Notes under the pieces: generated by a model
What the model was told of the DNA's origin: nothing
The model's input: only the letters and a program-made list of their open reading frames with translations
Database searches by the model: none
Position numbers and translations under genes: made by a program
Source: Planctomycetota bacterium
GTDB taxonomy: Bacteria; Planctomycetota; Planctomycetia; Pirellulales; Pirellulaceae
Direction: 5' to 3'
DNA length: 33,482 nucleotides
NCBI GenBank assembly: GCA_026692885.1
Contig: JAPLNJ010000590.1
Location: 1 to 33,482, forward strand
Shown: positions 15,077 to 24,072 of the stretch, one piece after another
Layout of the letters: the number at the start of each line of letters is the position of its first letter
How positions within the stretch are numbered: the stretch's first letter is position 1

Positions 15077-18000
15077 TCACTTCTGTCCCCCGGGTCCGGC
15101 CTGCTGTGAGCGGAGCTCGTGCAGTTCGGCCAGGAAACCTTGGAAAAAGGCCTCGGCCCGGCGAATCTCGGCCTGCCACGTGGCTTCCGAACCGAGGTAG
15201 TACAGACGCGTGCGGTCGGCGCCGATGGCGTCGGTGAAATCGCTCGCGCGGCGAGCCAGCACCTCGCCGGTGAAGACCTCAATCACGTCGGCCGGACGTC
15301 GCAAGTGGAAGGTGCGCTGGCCCGGGCGCGAGGTGTGGATCGCCAGGAAGCTGTGATTGGCGTAGAGGATCTCGTCCGCGTCGCAGTAGAGATGACAGCC
15401 GGCCCGGCGGGCGAGCGAACGCAGCAGGTCGGCCGGGGCCATCACCGATCCGATCCAGAGGTCGGTGGCGCGAGCGGTGCTGTGCAGCACGATCGACGGT
15501 TGCTGGCCCTCGGCGAAGCGGGCCAGGACGGTGCCGGGCGCGTCGCCGTAGAATCGCTGACGGATCTTGAGTTCATCCGGCAGCACTTGGCGTATGCGGC
15601 CCGTCTTCGCATCGGGCTCCCAGCGCGGACGTTCGAAGCTGCCGAAGGTCCGATCCGCGTCGAAGCCCTGGAAGCAGTCGCTCCCGGCTGGGGTGAGCTT
15701 CATGGTCAAGGCCAGCGTTGGTCCAATTTCGGTCCGTAGCGGGAAACCAAGAAGTTGGGCGCTGTGCCGCGGGTCTTGCTCCGGCTGGCGACTGGGATTG
15801 AACCAGCCCGGTGCGTACATCCAAACGAGGATGGCCCCCTCGTGTCGCAACCGTTGGTCGATCAGCCGACGCTGGTCGTCGCTGAGGCTGAAGCAATTGA
15901 GCATCACGTAGAGCTTGTATCGCTTGGCGCCGGGAGCGAGGATGTCACGGAGCTCGTAGTGGTCGACCGGGGTGCCCAGCCGGCACAGTTCCTGCACCTT
16001 GAATGCGTCAATCAGCGAGCTGGAGAGCGGATTGCCAGGCGTCACGAACAGGCTCTGCAGGTCGACCACTGCGGCGATGTCGGTTTCCGTGGTGCGATCC
16101 AGGCCGGTCGACGCCTCGCCTACCGTCTGCATCCGCTCGAAGAGCTCCAGGATCGGCGGGTGGTGATACCATTGCGGCCCCATCTGGAACCACCAGCCGT
16201 TGCCCCCTTCGCACAGCTGATGGGCGAACTCGCGCTGCAGACAGGCCAGACTCTCTGCGACGTCGGGGGGACGGCCGTGGAGCGCGGGATTCTGGTCGCT
16301 GGCTTCCGAGAACACGGTGCGAATGTCGGATTCGCTGATCCACAGCTTGCCGTGTTGCTTGAGACTGGCCACCGGAAAACGGGTGCAGCCATGCTCGCCC
16401 GGTCCGCGCCGATCGTACTGCGGCGGACCGGACCAGAAATCGATATCGGGCGAGTCGAGCGCGTCGTGCAGCGTGGCCTGGCCCCCTTCCAGCAGCCAAT
16501 GATTCTGCAGGTAGCCGTGGAACAGGCCGACGAGTTGCTGCCGGTTGCAGGCCTGCTTGACCGCCCGGGCGAAGATCAGCACCGAATCTTCCATCGCCTT
16601 ATTGTGGACCTCGTAGTAGTCACGCACGTGGTTCCGCACGCCGTCCGGCCAAAATGTTCCTACCACGGCTTGGCGGGTCTTGGAGTCGGGCGGCAGGGCC
16701 GTAGCGAAATCGGCCCGGCGGTCATGCCACGCGGCGCGCAGCTTCGTGACATCGCCGTCGTACTTCCGTCGCAGATGCTCGCGAAAGGCGTGTAGCATGG
16801 GCGGCGAGAAGTCGACGCAGTATTGCCCATGATCGTAGTCGCCCCAATAGTACCACTCTTCCGTCCCGCCCCCACACACGAAGTAGCCGATAATATTGCG
16901 CGCGTAGTCCGACCGTCGCACGTGGGTCACGTATTCGGAGAGGGCCTCGGCCGTTTTCTGCCGCCACACTTCCGACGCGAAACTCGGGTACCCGCGATCC
17001 TCCGGCGGAAAATGCGCCTCGGCGTACCAGCGCGTGAAGTGCTGCGTGGAGCCGTCGTTAAACCGAAGCAACTCGTCGGGATAGTCGCGGGCGAAGTTCC
17101 GCGGATTGCAGACGTAGAGCCGCAGCACGATCCGCGCATTAGGGACCTCCTTGAGGAAGCGGTGCAGATGCGAGTCCAAACCGTCCAGTACCGGCTGCTG
17201 CTGGCCCGGCCAGCCGATGCTGCCCACCATCTCGAAATGGACGGGGAAGCGATGCTCGGCGATCTCGGCGAGCTGTGGAAAGCTGCCGGCACAACGCGTG
17301 TAAGTCATCGGGCCGTAGGGCTTGCCGTCGATGACCAACGTGGGGACGCCCAATACCGGCTTGACCTCGGCGATGCTCTGGGGACGCGTCGTCAGCTGTG
17401 CCTTGAACTCCGGTAGCCGCAGCACTCGCGGTGGAGGCGAACCACGCAGCGGGTCGGGATCGGCACCGTCGGGAAGGCCGTCGAGATCCGTATCCGCGGC
17501 GTTCGGATTGGTGCCGCGCTCGAGTTCCACGAGGTCCGGCAGACCATCGCCGTCGGAGTCGATCGCCGGACCGCCTGGAACCTGCCAGGCACTCAACACG
17601 GTCGTGGCCGCCGCCTCCCGCTTGGCGAGCGTCTGCCGATACGCTTCCTTGCCAGATGCATGAGGAACGATCGTCAATTGCACGTCGATGTCGCGGTCCA
17701 CGGTCACCGGATCCTTCCATCCCAGCGGTTCGGCGTAGATCCACTCGTGTTCGTCAGCCTTCACGGAGTCCATGAAATACAGGCCGCCGGCGGCCTGGCG
17801 GGCGATCACGCCCAGTCCGAACGGATGTTCGCCCGCGTAGCTCACGTCGTGCCATGCTTGGTCCGCCGTCCAGCGATTCTTCTCGCCTTTGGTCAACAGC
17901 TCCTGGTCGCGGTCATGGCTGTTGCTCGTCAGCCCCGGGGTCGAGCCGGTCGCCTGCAGCGACACGGGAATTTTCAACCAGAGGACCTTCGTCGGCGTCT

Positions 18001-18742
18001 TGACCTCGTAGCGGAAGTCGACCTCCAGGAAATCGCGGAAGAAGCGGTAGTCGACGATCACCGAATTGGCGTCCGCCAACACCTTGGGATACCGCACGCG
18101 CAGGGCCGTAACCACCGGTCCAGCAGCGGTCGTTTCGCATGTCACCGGACCGAAGGATTCGGCCGTGATCTGAGGATTTCGCCCGATCCACCAGCGGAAT
18201 CCCTCGCTCAGGGTCTCAACTGGACGCCCGTCGAGCTTGAACTCCAGCGACCGCAGGATTCCGCCGTGCTGGCGGTCGATCTGTGCGACGTAGGCGGCGG
18301 TCTCGACACGTCCGTCGTCCGCCAGACTTACGCCCGCTTGGCCATTCGGGTTCGCCGTGCGGTACACCAACAGCACGCGTTCCGTACCCGGTGCAATGGG
18401 CTGCGTGGGCGCCAGCAGCAGTTGGTCACCGACCAGCTGGGCTGGCACTTCGGCATCGGTTTTCAGATCCCACGCTCGAAATGAACTCGGCGATCGCGAC
18501 GTGTCGGCCGCCGTCACTGTCGCTGGAAGGAGGACTTGAACGGGACGATTCAGTGGCTCGCCATCGTCGGGCAGCCCCACGCGGACGATCGCCCGCTGCT
18601 GAGCTTCGGCGAAATGCCAGCGGATGTCCGGACTCGCGGGCGCCGCGGCGGCCAACAGCGGAGCGACGGGAAGACCGCTGGCGAAGAGGGCTGGGATCAG
18701 GATGAGGACACTCACCGCGACGTTAAGGATTCGAGTGCGCAT
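15077..18742 (-). CDS. Large secreted GH42-like beta-galactosidase-type protein with calcium-repeat insert
   Basis: 1,221 residues from the ATG at 18742; a TTG two codons earlier is possible, and no strong ribosome site is visible. The N-terminus is a signal peptide (VAVSVLILIPALFASG). Residues about 40-390 are a beta-rich region. Residues about 395-431 contain DSDGDGLPDLVE and DTDLDGLPDGADPD, calcium-binding thrombospondin-type-3 repeats. A TIM-barrel region follows from about 460, with GYFVCGGGTEEWYYWGDY (candidate acid/base Glu628 or Glu629) and KLWISESDIRT (candidate nucleophile Glu804), the order seen in GH42-type enzymes. The last 350 residues look like the trimerisation-like and beta-sandwich domains. 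It acts outside the cytoplasm on galactose-containing or related glycans; specificity is inference. The gene is complete. Confidence 0.75.
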   Translation of the reverse strand: MRTRILNVAVSVLILIPALFASGLPVAPLLAAAAPASPDIRWHFAEAQQRAIVRVGLPDDGEPLNRPVQVLLPATVTAADTSRSPSSFRAWDLKTDAEVPAQLVGDQLLLAPTQPIAPGTERVLLVYRTANPNGQAGVSLADDGRVETAAYVAQIDRQHGGILRSLEFKLDGRPVETLSEGFRWWIGRNPQITAESFGPVTCETTAAGPVVTALRVRYPKVLADANSVIVDYRFFRDFLEVDFRYEVKTPTKVLWLKIPVSLQATGSTPGLTSNSHDRDQELLTKGEKNRWTADQAWHDVSYAGEHPFGLGVIARQAAGGLYFMDSVKADEHEWIYAEPLGWKDPVTVDRDIDVQLTIVPHASGKEAYRQTLAKREAAATTVLSAWQVPGGPAIDSDGDGLPDLVELERGTNPNAADTDLDGLPDGADPDPLRGSPPPRVLRLPEFKAQLTTRPQSIAEVKPVLGVPTLVIDGKPYGPMTYTRCAGSFPQLAEIAEHRFPVHFEMVGSIGWPGQQQPVLDGLDSHLHRFLKEVPNARIVLRLYVCNPRNFARDYPDELLRFNDGSTQHFTRWYAEAHFPPEDRGYPSFASEVWRQKTAEALSEYVTHVRRSDYARNIIGYFVCGGGTEEWYYWGDYDHGQYCVDFSPPMLHAFREHLRRKYDGDVTKLRAAWHDRRADFATALPPDSKTRQAVVGTFWPDGVRNHVRDYYEVHNKAMEDSVLIFARAVKQACNRQQLVGLFHGYLQNHWLLEGGQATLHDALDSPDIDFWSGPPQYDRRGPGEHGCTRFPVASLKQHGKLWISESDIRTVFSEASDQNPALHGRPPDVAESLACLQREFAHQLCEGGNGWWFQMGPQWYHHPPILELFERMQTVGEASTGLDRTTETDIAAVVDLQSLFVTPGNPLSSSLIDAFKVQELCRLGTPVDHYELRDILAPGAKRYKLYVMLNCFSLSDDQRRLIDQRLRHEGAILVWMYAPGWFNPSRQPEQDPRHSAQLLGFPLRTEIGPTLALTMKLTPAGSDCFQGFDADRTFGSFERPRWEPDAKTGRIRQVLPDELKIRQRFYGDAPGTVLARFAEGQQPSIVLHSTARATDLWIGSVMAPADLLRSLARRAGCHLYCDADEILYANHSFLAIHTSRPGQRTFHLRRPADVIEVFTGEVLARRASDFTDAIGADRTRLYYLGSEATWQAEIRRAEAFFQGFLAELHELRSQQAGPGGQK

Positions 18743-18755
18743 GGCCAAGCCGTTT

Positions 18756-18840
18756 GGTAAGAATCGTTCCTTCGGGATGCCGCTGATCGCATATCTCCTT
18801 GAGGCTATCGAATACCCTGCGACAATGGAATGCCACGATC
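18756..18840 (+). repeat. 85-bp direct repeat, copy 1
   Basis: Bases 18756-18840 match 22739-22823 at 79 of 85 positions; all six differences are transitions. The two copies are in the same orientation. This copy lies 13 bp upstream of the minus-strand GH42-like gene and runs into the C-terminal glycosidase scrap at 18838. Neither strand shows a conserved reading frame: the substitutions change amino acids in the frames I checked. It is more likely a DNA or RNA element than coding sequence. Confidence 0.85.
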
Positions 18841-18990
18841 TCGGACAGCGATGAGCTCTTCGGCGACGCGCTCGAGCGCGTCGTCACCTGGCACAACCAG
18901 CCCGACGTCAGCACGCTGGCCAGCCAGCCGATTCGCCTCCGCGTGGTGCTGCGCGATGCGGACCTGTACTCGCTACGGTTTCGGGAATAG
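18838..18990 (+). pseudogene. C-terminal scrap of a secreted glycosidase-like protein
   Basis: Fifty codons reading ISDSDELFGDALERVVTWHN, then PDVSTLASQPIRLRVVLRD, ending ADLYSLRFRE and a TAG. The 'VTW...DVS.LA..PIRLR..LRDADLYS..FR' pattern is the terminal beta-strand block of a GH32/GH43-like secreted family frequent in planctomycetes (recall). There is no start; the upstream bases are the 85-bp repeat. The matching N-terminal type of sequence occurs at 22861. Bases 18991-19157 after it hold nothing I recognise. Confidence 0.5.
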
Positions 18991-19157
18991 AGCGACCGGT
19001 CAACGCGGAAGCTGCTGCGGGCGAAGGCGACGCCCCACTGGCTGCCGGTGGATTCCTGGGACAGGGCACGGGGGAGAGATTGCTCATGCTTCAGCCCTTG
19101 CCAAGCCAGCAATTCAGACACGCGCACTTCTCATCGCGACCGCAGGTGCCGGTCATG

Positions 19158-21617
19158 TCACTTCCGATCGAACTGCTTAAGCGCTTCTGCCGCGGCATTT
19201 CGGACAAAGGAATTGCTGTCTTTCAGCAGCGGTCGCAAGAGCGCGACCGATCCCGTGGCCTGGGCGCCCATTTCTCCAAACGCCCTGGCCGCCTCGGATA
19301 CGGCCATAGAATCGCGCGAGTTCGTCAGGGCATCCTGCAGCGCGGGCAGTGTTCTTGCTGAACGATTGATGCGCCACAATGCTCGGGCCATACAGACACG
19401 AGTATAGTGGTCGTCCGACTCCTCCACCTGAGCAGTCAAGGCGGGCACAGCGGACACGGCGTCGGGGCCAATCTTGCCCAGCGCTTTGGCGGAAGACGTG
19501 GCCACGTAGCGTGTGTCGCTTTTCAGGCAGGCGATCAGTTCGGGAACAGCCGGTCTGGCCGCTGCTCCGATCTCCGCTAGAGCGTCGGCGGCCCACATTT
19601 GGGCAGCCCAGCGGTCTGGGGTCTGAAGGACGGATCGAAGGACGCGCACCGGGTCATCCGCCTTGCCTGAAACCGACCAGTAAGCCGCGGCGGCGGCGAT
19701 TCGGGCGCCCGGATCGCTGTCACGTAACCCGTCGTACAACGCCTTTTCAGCGGCAACGGCCTTGCGCCCGATGCCGCTGAGTCCAATCGCCGCAAATCGG
19801 CGCGTTCGGGAATCTTTGGCGCCGAGCGTCTCGATCAACACGGGCGTGCTGATCCCCTCCTCGTCGATCGCGCCCAGCGCACTTGCCGCGATCCAGCCGT
19901 TCGCTTGGTCGTTCTTGACCGCGCGCATGAGTGCGGGAACGGCTGCCTTCGCCCTGTGGCCAAGGGTTTCCAAAGCACCGACCGTACTCCAACGAACAGA
20001 ATCATCTTCGCTATCCAAGGCGGCAATGAGCATGGGAACGGTCTCCGCACCTCCGAGCTTGCCCAACGCTTCGGCCGCGTGCGACCGGACTGAGGACTCT
20101 TCATCGTTCTGGAGTGCCTTGGTCAGGGCCGGTATCGCCGTTGCAGCCTGAGGGCCGATCTCGCGGAGCGCCTCTGCGACCTTGCATCGATTCGGCCACT
20201 CTTTGTCGTCAAGTGCCTTAATCAGCGCGGGGACAGCGGGTGCGGCCCAGGAGCCCATTTCTTTGAGCTGCTCGGCCGCCTCGTATCGTTCGCCATCGTC
20301 ACCATTTTCAAGAACCGCGGCCAACACGGATATCACGTCGTCCGGCTCTCGGTCGATGCGCCAGAGCGTTTTGGCCACATTGACGCGGGTTCCTTGGTCC
20401 TCGTCGGTCAGTGCGTTCTTCAACGCAGGCACGGCTGCCTTGGCACCTGGACCGATGTCGCTCAGAGCGAGAACGGCATACTGCTTCACCGCGGAATCCG
20501 TTTCGGCGACGCATCGACTCAACGCGGCAACAGCCGGCGCCGCTTTGGCTCCGTATCCCGACGACAAGGCGCGAACCGCCCCCGCTCGTACCCGAGGAGT
20601 CTCATGCTCAAGGAGCTTGACCAGGTTGCCGATCGCCTCCCCCGCGAGGTCGAAATCGGCAAATTTCTCGCTCGCCGACCATGACACCCGCTCATCGTTT
20701 TCCTGCAATGCCTGAAGCAGCAGATCGATGGCTGCCTTATGCGCCCCGGTCGTCTTGACGAGCTTACAGATCTGCGAGAGCTCCCCCGACTGTCTTATCG
20801 TTTCGGCTTGGCTCCAGGTGTGTCCCAGGGCCAGCAGATCCGCCAGCCGCTCCATCGCGTGTCGTGCTTCTGGTGAAAGGGGGCCCGCAGCGTCGAGCAA
20901 CCGCTGGCGGATTTGCGGGGCGTCGGGTCGCTTGCCGAGCCGTTCCTCATAATAGTGATGACAAGGGTGGGGCCAGGCCTCGTAGATCTGGTCAACTGGG
21001 ATTTGGTTCGCCTTGCGCCATTGTTCACTGCCCTGTTGGGTGCCGTATGCGGCCAGGAACGTGAATGTGCCCCAGTGCCAGTTGCGGACGAACGCGGCAT
21101 CCATTCGCGGAAGGGTGCCCGGCTTGCCCTTGGCGACCGTTCCGTAGACCTTGACCAGGCTCAGCGGCGGGATTCGATGGCCCGTGCCTGTCAACGTGGC
21201 GAGAAAATCGCCCGATCCATTGAACGAAACCGCTTGGAGATGGGCGTCGGTCAGCCCGTCGAAGTACTTGTGCTCGACGGTGAGGATGGTACGGTTTGCC
21301 TTGGCGTCTTCAGCGATTCCTCGGACGATTCCGAACCAGCCGACGTACTTGTCGTCCTTCGTCGAGATGTCGTAGCCATCAGCGTGCGATCCCGTGACGA
21401 GCTCGTCGGCTGGAAGCCGGCCAAAGAATGGCTGCTCCTTCTTGCTGGGACTATAACGAGTCGTGCCCAGGCTGCCGCCCTGACCGCTGACCCACCACTG
21501 GCTCTCATGTGCGACGGGCGTCGTCCCCGGCGGGTCCGACGCAGTCGCAAGGGCCGTGACCAGGAACCCGCAAACAAGGGAGAACAGAAACGTTCGCGTC
21601 TTCCTCTGACGGCTCAT
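19158..21617 (-). CDS. Secreted HEAT-repeat protein
   Basis: 819 residues from the ATG at 21617 (MSRQRKTRTFLFSLVCGF), which gives a clean signal peptide; a TTG eight codons earlier is less likely. Residues about 30-260 are a unique N-terminal region with aromatic and Gly-rich stretches (ESQWWVSGQGGSLG, KYVGWFGIVRG). From about residue 300 to the end there are a dozen or more HEAT repeats of 35-40 residues with the pattern 'AVPALIKALDDKEWxxRxxVAEALREIG', forming an alpha-solenoid for protein binding. It lies beyond the inner membrane, probably as a scaffold; partners are unknown. It stands between two copies of the 85-bp repeat. Confidence 0.85.
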   Translation of the reverse strand: MSRQRKTRTFLFSLVCGFLVTALATASDPPGTTPVAHESQWWVSGQGGSLGTTRYSPSKKEQPFFGRLPADELVTGSHADGYDISTKDDKYVGWFGIVRGIAEDAKANRTILTVEHKYFDGLTDAHLQAVSFNGSGDFLATLTGTGHRIPPLSLVKVYGTVAKGKPGTLPRMDAAFVRNWHWGTFTFLAAYGTQQGSEQWRKANQIPVDQIYEAWPHPCHHYYEERLGKRPDAPQIRQRLLDAAGPLSPEARHAMERLADLLALGHTWSQAETIRQSGELSQICKLVKTTGAHKAAIDLLLQALQENDERVSWSASEKFADFDLAGEAIGNLVKLLEHETPRVRAGAVRALSSGYGAKAAPAVAALSRCVAETDSAVKQYAVLALSDIGPGAKAAVPALKNALTDEDQGTRVNVAKTLWRIDREPDDVISVLAAVLENGDDGERYEAAEQLKEMGSWAAPAVPALIKALDDKEWPNRCKVAEALREIGPQAATAIPALTKALQNDEESSVRSHAAEALGKLGGAETVPMLIAALDSEDDSVRWSTVGALETLGHRAKAAVPALMRAVKNDQANGWIAASALGAIDEEGISTPVLIETLGAKDSRTRRFAAIGLSGIGRKAVAAEKALYDGLRDSDPGARIAAAAAYWSVSGKADDPVRVLRSVLQTPDRWAAQMWAADALAEIGAAARPAVPELIACLKSDTRYVATSSAKALGKIGPDAVSAVPALTAQVEESDDHYTRVCMARALWRINRSARTLPALQDALTNSRDSMAVSEAARAFGEMGAQATGSVALLRPLLKDSNSFVRNAAAEALKQFDRK

Positions 21618-21788
21618 GGTAGTCTCTGGGAGTTGGAGCAAAGAGTCTGCTTCGAATCACAACGGAATGACTTGATTGGCGGAACAAAGGGCCGGGAGCA
21701 CAAACTGGGAATCATGGGAAAGTCCGGAAGTCTTCGTCCATCTGGGGCTCACTTGGGCCGGCCGCAGGGACGGAGGGTGGATTCCAAT

Positions 21789-22343
21789 CTACTTCCTCTT
21801 TCCAAACGGCGCAATGTCCGTCGGTAGGCCGACCCGCATGAAGAGCCGCGCCAACGCCTGGGACAGATGCTCTCGGTAGGGCGGCAGCAAACGCAGGCGG
21901 TCGCCCACCGCCTGCGCGAACTCGCGCACCAGCGGGACACTCAGCGTGAACAGCGCATGGAAATCAACCAGCGCAAAGTCCTGCTCGTGTTCCGCCAGCC
22001 GGCACGCATCCAGGACGTGGAAGAACGGCCGCCGGCCCTTGCGGACCTCCTCCCAGGCATCCTCCTTGCGGAATACCGGGTGCTCGTGTAAGTCCTTCAT
22101 CAAGTAAAAGGGGCAGAGCAGGACGTCCGTAGCCTCGCACTCCCCATCCGACCGGACGGCCAAGTCACACGACTGCGTCAGGACGATAGCATCGACCGTC
22201 TCACGCGTGACGACCAATCCGGCATCGACGCGAGTGGCGTCGGGTGGGATCACGAAGTGAGGACAACCAAGCAGCACATCGCCCTGCTCCAACTCGCTGC
22301 CGCGGACAACTCGATACCACGGATAATCCGGTTGTTCGGTCAC
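21789..22343 (-). CDS. Hypothetical protein with 'LTQSCDLA' motif, probable partner of small RHH-like protein
   Basis: 184 residues from the GTG at 22343, which begins 3 nt after the stop of the preceding small gene, so the two are coupled. Recognisable features are GDVLLGCPHFVIPP, AIVLTQSCDLAVR and DVLLCPFYLM, a pattern I have seen in uncharacterised proteins near plasmid or defence genes but cannot name. The two conserved Cys (QSCD and LLCPF) and the acidic residues could form a small active site; this is speculation. No signal or membrane segment is seen. The gene order of a small RHH-like protein first and a larger unknown second resembles a toxin-antitoxin operon. Confidence 0.6.
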   Translation of the reverse strand: MTEQPDYPWYRVVRGSELEQGDVLLGCPHFVIPPDATRVDAGLVVTRETVDAIVLTQSCDLAVRSDGECEATDVLLCPFYLMKDLHEHPVFRKEDAWEEVRKGRRPFFHVLDACRLAEHEQDFALVDFHALFTLSVPLVREFAQAVGDRLRLLPPYREHLSQALARLFMRVGLPTDIAPFGKRK

Positions 22344-22346
22344 GAT

Positions 22347-22637
22347 TCATTCGTCCTCCCAACGCAACCGGAGCGTCCGCCGCTCAGCGGAGACCACGCG
22401 AACGGTCAAGGCCTGTACAGCGCGGGGCGACGTGCGAATTCGGCCCGGGTCGTCGAGCAACTCCGCCTCGGAATCGGCTCGTGGCTCAAGCGGATGGTCG
22501 CCTGCAGCGAGCAACTTGGATTCGTAATCGGCAAGTGCGCGATCGAGTACGGCTTCCGCGGGCTCTCCCGCCCGTGCAGAAAGCCGATGCAGTCGCTGAA
22601 ACACATCCTCGCTGAGGTCTAGAGTCGTGGTGGACAC
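22347..22637 (-). CDS. Small ribbon-helix-helix-like protein, possible antitoxin
   Basis: 96 residues from the GTG at 22637, with GGAGG 4 nt upstream. The N-terminal 45 residues (TTTLDLSEDVFQRLHRLSAR, then AVLDRALADYES) fit a strand-helix-helix DNA-binding fold of the CopG/RHH type. The C-terminal half is charged and would be available for partner binding. It is the first gene of a two-gene operon with 21789-22343. If it is an antitoxin, it should bind its own promoter in 22638-22738. Confidence 0.6.
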   Translation of the reverse strand: MSTTTLDLSEDVFQRLHRLSARAGEPAEAVLDRALADYESKLLAAGDHPLEPRADSEAELLDDPGRIRTSPRAVQALTVRVVSAERRTLRLRWEDE

Positions 22638-22738
22638 AACACCTCCGTGGCTTGATAGCAGAAGAGCGATTGGACCGCCCGTATTCTACCACTGCCGCGA
22701 CCGTCGGACAACGCACTTCTTGCGTCAGGGTCGGGTAC

Positions 22739-22823
22739 GGTAAGAACCGTTCCTTCGGGACGCCGCTGATCGCATGTCTCCTTGAGGCTATCGAATACTC
22801 TGCGACAATGGAATGCTGCGATC
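22739..22823 (+). repeat. 85-bp direct repeat, copy 2
   Basis: Second copy of the repeat at 18756-18840, same orientation, 79/85 identical. Here it lies 37 bp upstream of the ATG at 22861 and 101 bp upstream of the divergent RHH-like gene. Because copy 1 precedes a C-terminal glycosidase scrap and copy 2 precedes an N-terminal one, the repeat may mark a rearrangement junction. Confidence 0.85.
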
Positions 22824-22860
22824 ACTCATACCCGCCGATGGTTGTTACAGGAGCACCGTC

Positions 22861-23450
22861 ATGACCACCGTCCCGATCCTGAACCCCGCCCTTCGTCTGG
22901 GCTGCTTGGTGTGTCTCTGGAGCGCTACTGCGCTGGGGGCTGGCGAGCCAATCCCGCTGGACATCGGCAGCCGACGGGAGCTGTTGGTCGATGATTTCTT
23001 GCTGGACCGCCGGGAGGGCGTCGAGTTGCGGCTGCATGCACCGACGCCCCGCGAGGTGGTGCTGGTGTGCGACGCGCCGTGGGAGTGAAGCGGCTGCGGG
23101 TACGAGACCGTGTTTCGCGACGGCGACCGGATACGCATGTACTACGTCGCGGCCGATCTAATCAGCGCCGACGGCACGCAAATGGCCTCGCGTCCCATCT
23201 TCGCCTGCTATGCCGAGAACCAGGACGCGATTCACTGGGTCAAGCCCGAACTGGGGCTGTTCGAGTTTGGCGGCTCGAAGCGAAACAACATCGTCTGGTC
23301 CGGTCCGAAGCTCGACAACTTCACGCCGTTCAGAGACCCGAACCCCGAGTGCCGGCCGGGCGAGCGTTACAAGGCCGTGGCCTACGGCCCTGGCGGCTTG
23401 TGGGCGTACCAATCCGATGACGGACTCCACTGGTCGACAAGCCCATTCTC
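22861..23450 (+). pseudogene. N-terminal part of a secreted glycosidase-like gene with nonsense codon
   Basis: The ATG at 22861 (weak AGGAG 8 nt upstream) opens a signal peptide (LGCLVCLWSATALGAG), then DIGSRRELLVDDFLLDR, LHAPTPREVVLVCDAPWE, a TGA at 23086-23088 and, in the same frame, SGCGYETVFRDGDRIRMYYV and more up to DDGLHWST. The family expects Gly at the TGA position (GGA to TGA is one change). After about 23445 the frame shifts: DKPIL continues in the next frame and then dissolves. It is a pseudogene of the GH32/GH43-like secreted family whose last strands resemble 18838-18990. The C-terminal two thirds are gone. Confidence 0.65.
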
Positions 23451-23604
23451 ACGGCATCGCCTGCCTCGACATCGGCTATCACTCTATCGACCGCCCCGAT
23501 CGAGCACACCCCCAGCAGAAGAACGGCGGCAAGACTGTTTCGCAAAGACATGAGGCAGTCCTCCCTTCTGAGATTCACTGGTTTGCATCGTTCGTGGAAT
23601 AGGC

Positions 23605-23663
23605 GTGGGGTGGGCTTCCAGCCTGTCACTCGATCTACCAGACAGGCTGGAAGCCTATCCCAC
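23605..23663. repeat. Palindromic repeat, 23-nt arms
   Basis: Arms at 23605-23627 and 23641-23663 pair at 21 of 23 positions (core GGCTTCCAGCCTGTC) around a 13-nt loop. It lies past the broken end of the glycosidase pseudogene. Bases 23451-23604 show no gene. Confidence 0.75.
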
Positions 23664-23738
23664 TTTCCAGCCGCCGCGGGTTCCGGGCCCGCGACAATCG
23701 TCTCTCGAACGTCGCCTACGACAACTATTCTCGTAGCA

Positions 23739-24050
23739 TCAGGGCAGTTTCGCCCGCGCCGCGGGCTGGCCGCCCCCCACCGGCTCCAGGCTGCCGAGCG
23801 TCTGGAACCGGACGCGTACTTGTGGTGCGGATGCGCCGGCCGCCGTGCAGCGAAACAGAACCGTTTGTTTGTCCGAGGGAAGCTCGGGCGGCTGCGCGTC
23901 GGCCTGGACGCTGCGGAGCCGCGCCGTCGGCGAGATCTTGCCCCAGACTCCGTCCAGCATCGGATGCGGCAGTCCCTCGGCGACTTCGATGTTGCCGATC
24001 GTGGCCAGGGCTTCCTTTTCCGGGCAGCCGAAGAGGGCGATCTTCGATCC
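23739..24050 (-). pseudogene. C-terminal fragment of a secreted enzyme, minus strand
   Basis: About 103 codons without a credible start read KIALFGCPEKEALATIGNIE, then GLPHPMLDGVWGKISP, a short Pro-rich region and QVRVRFQTLGSLEPVGG before a stop at 23739. The 'EALA.IG.IEVAEGLPHPMLDGVW.K..P' block is familiar from large planctomycete secreted proteins, but I cannot name the family. The fragment meets the opposite-strand fragment at 24073 head to head, so this is a rearrangement junction. Confidence 0.4.
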
Positions 24051-24072
24051 GCACACGCCTCCGTCGTGTTCG

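Noticed and set aside
18757..18854. The 85-bp repeat as a conserved small protein
   Set aside because: In the frames checked most differences between the two copies change the amino acid, and no start or ribosome site is shared.
23086..23088. UGA read as glycine (alternative genetic code)
   Set aside because: Other genes in the window end at TGA in the expected place (for example 13609-13611 and 31428-31430), and the affected gene also has a later frameshift, so it is a pseudogene.
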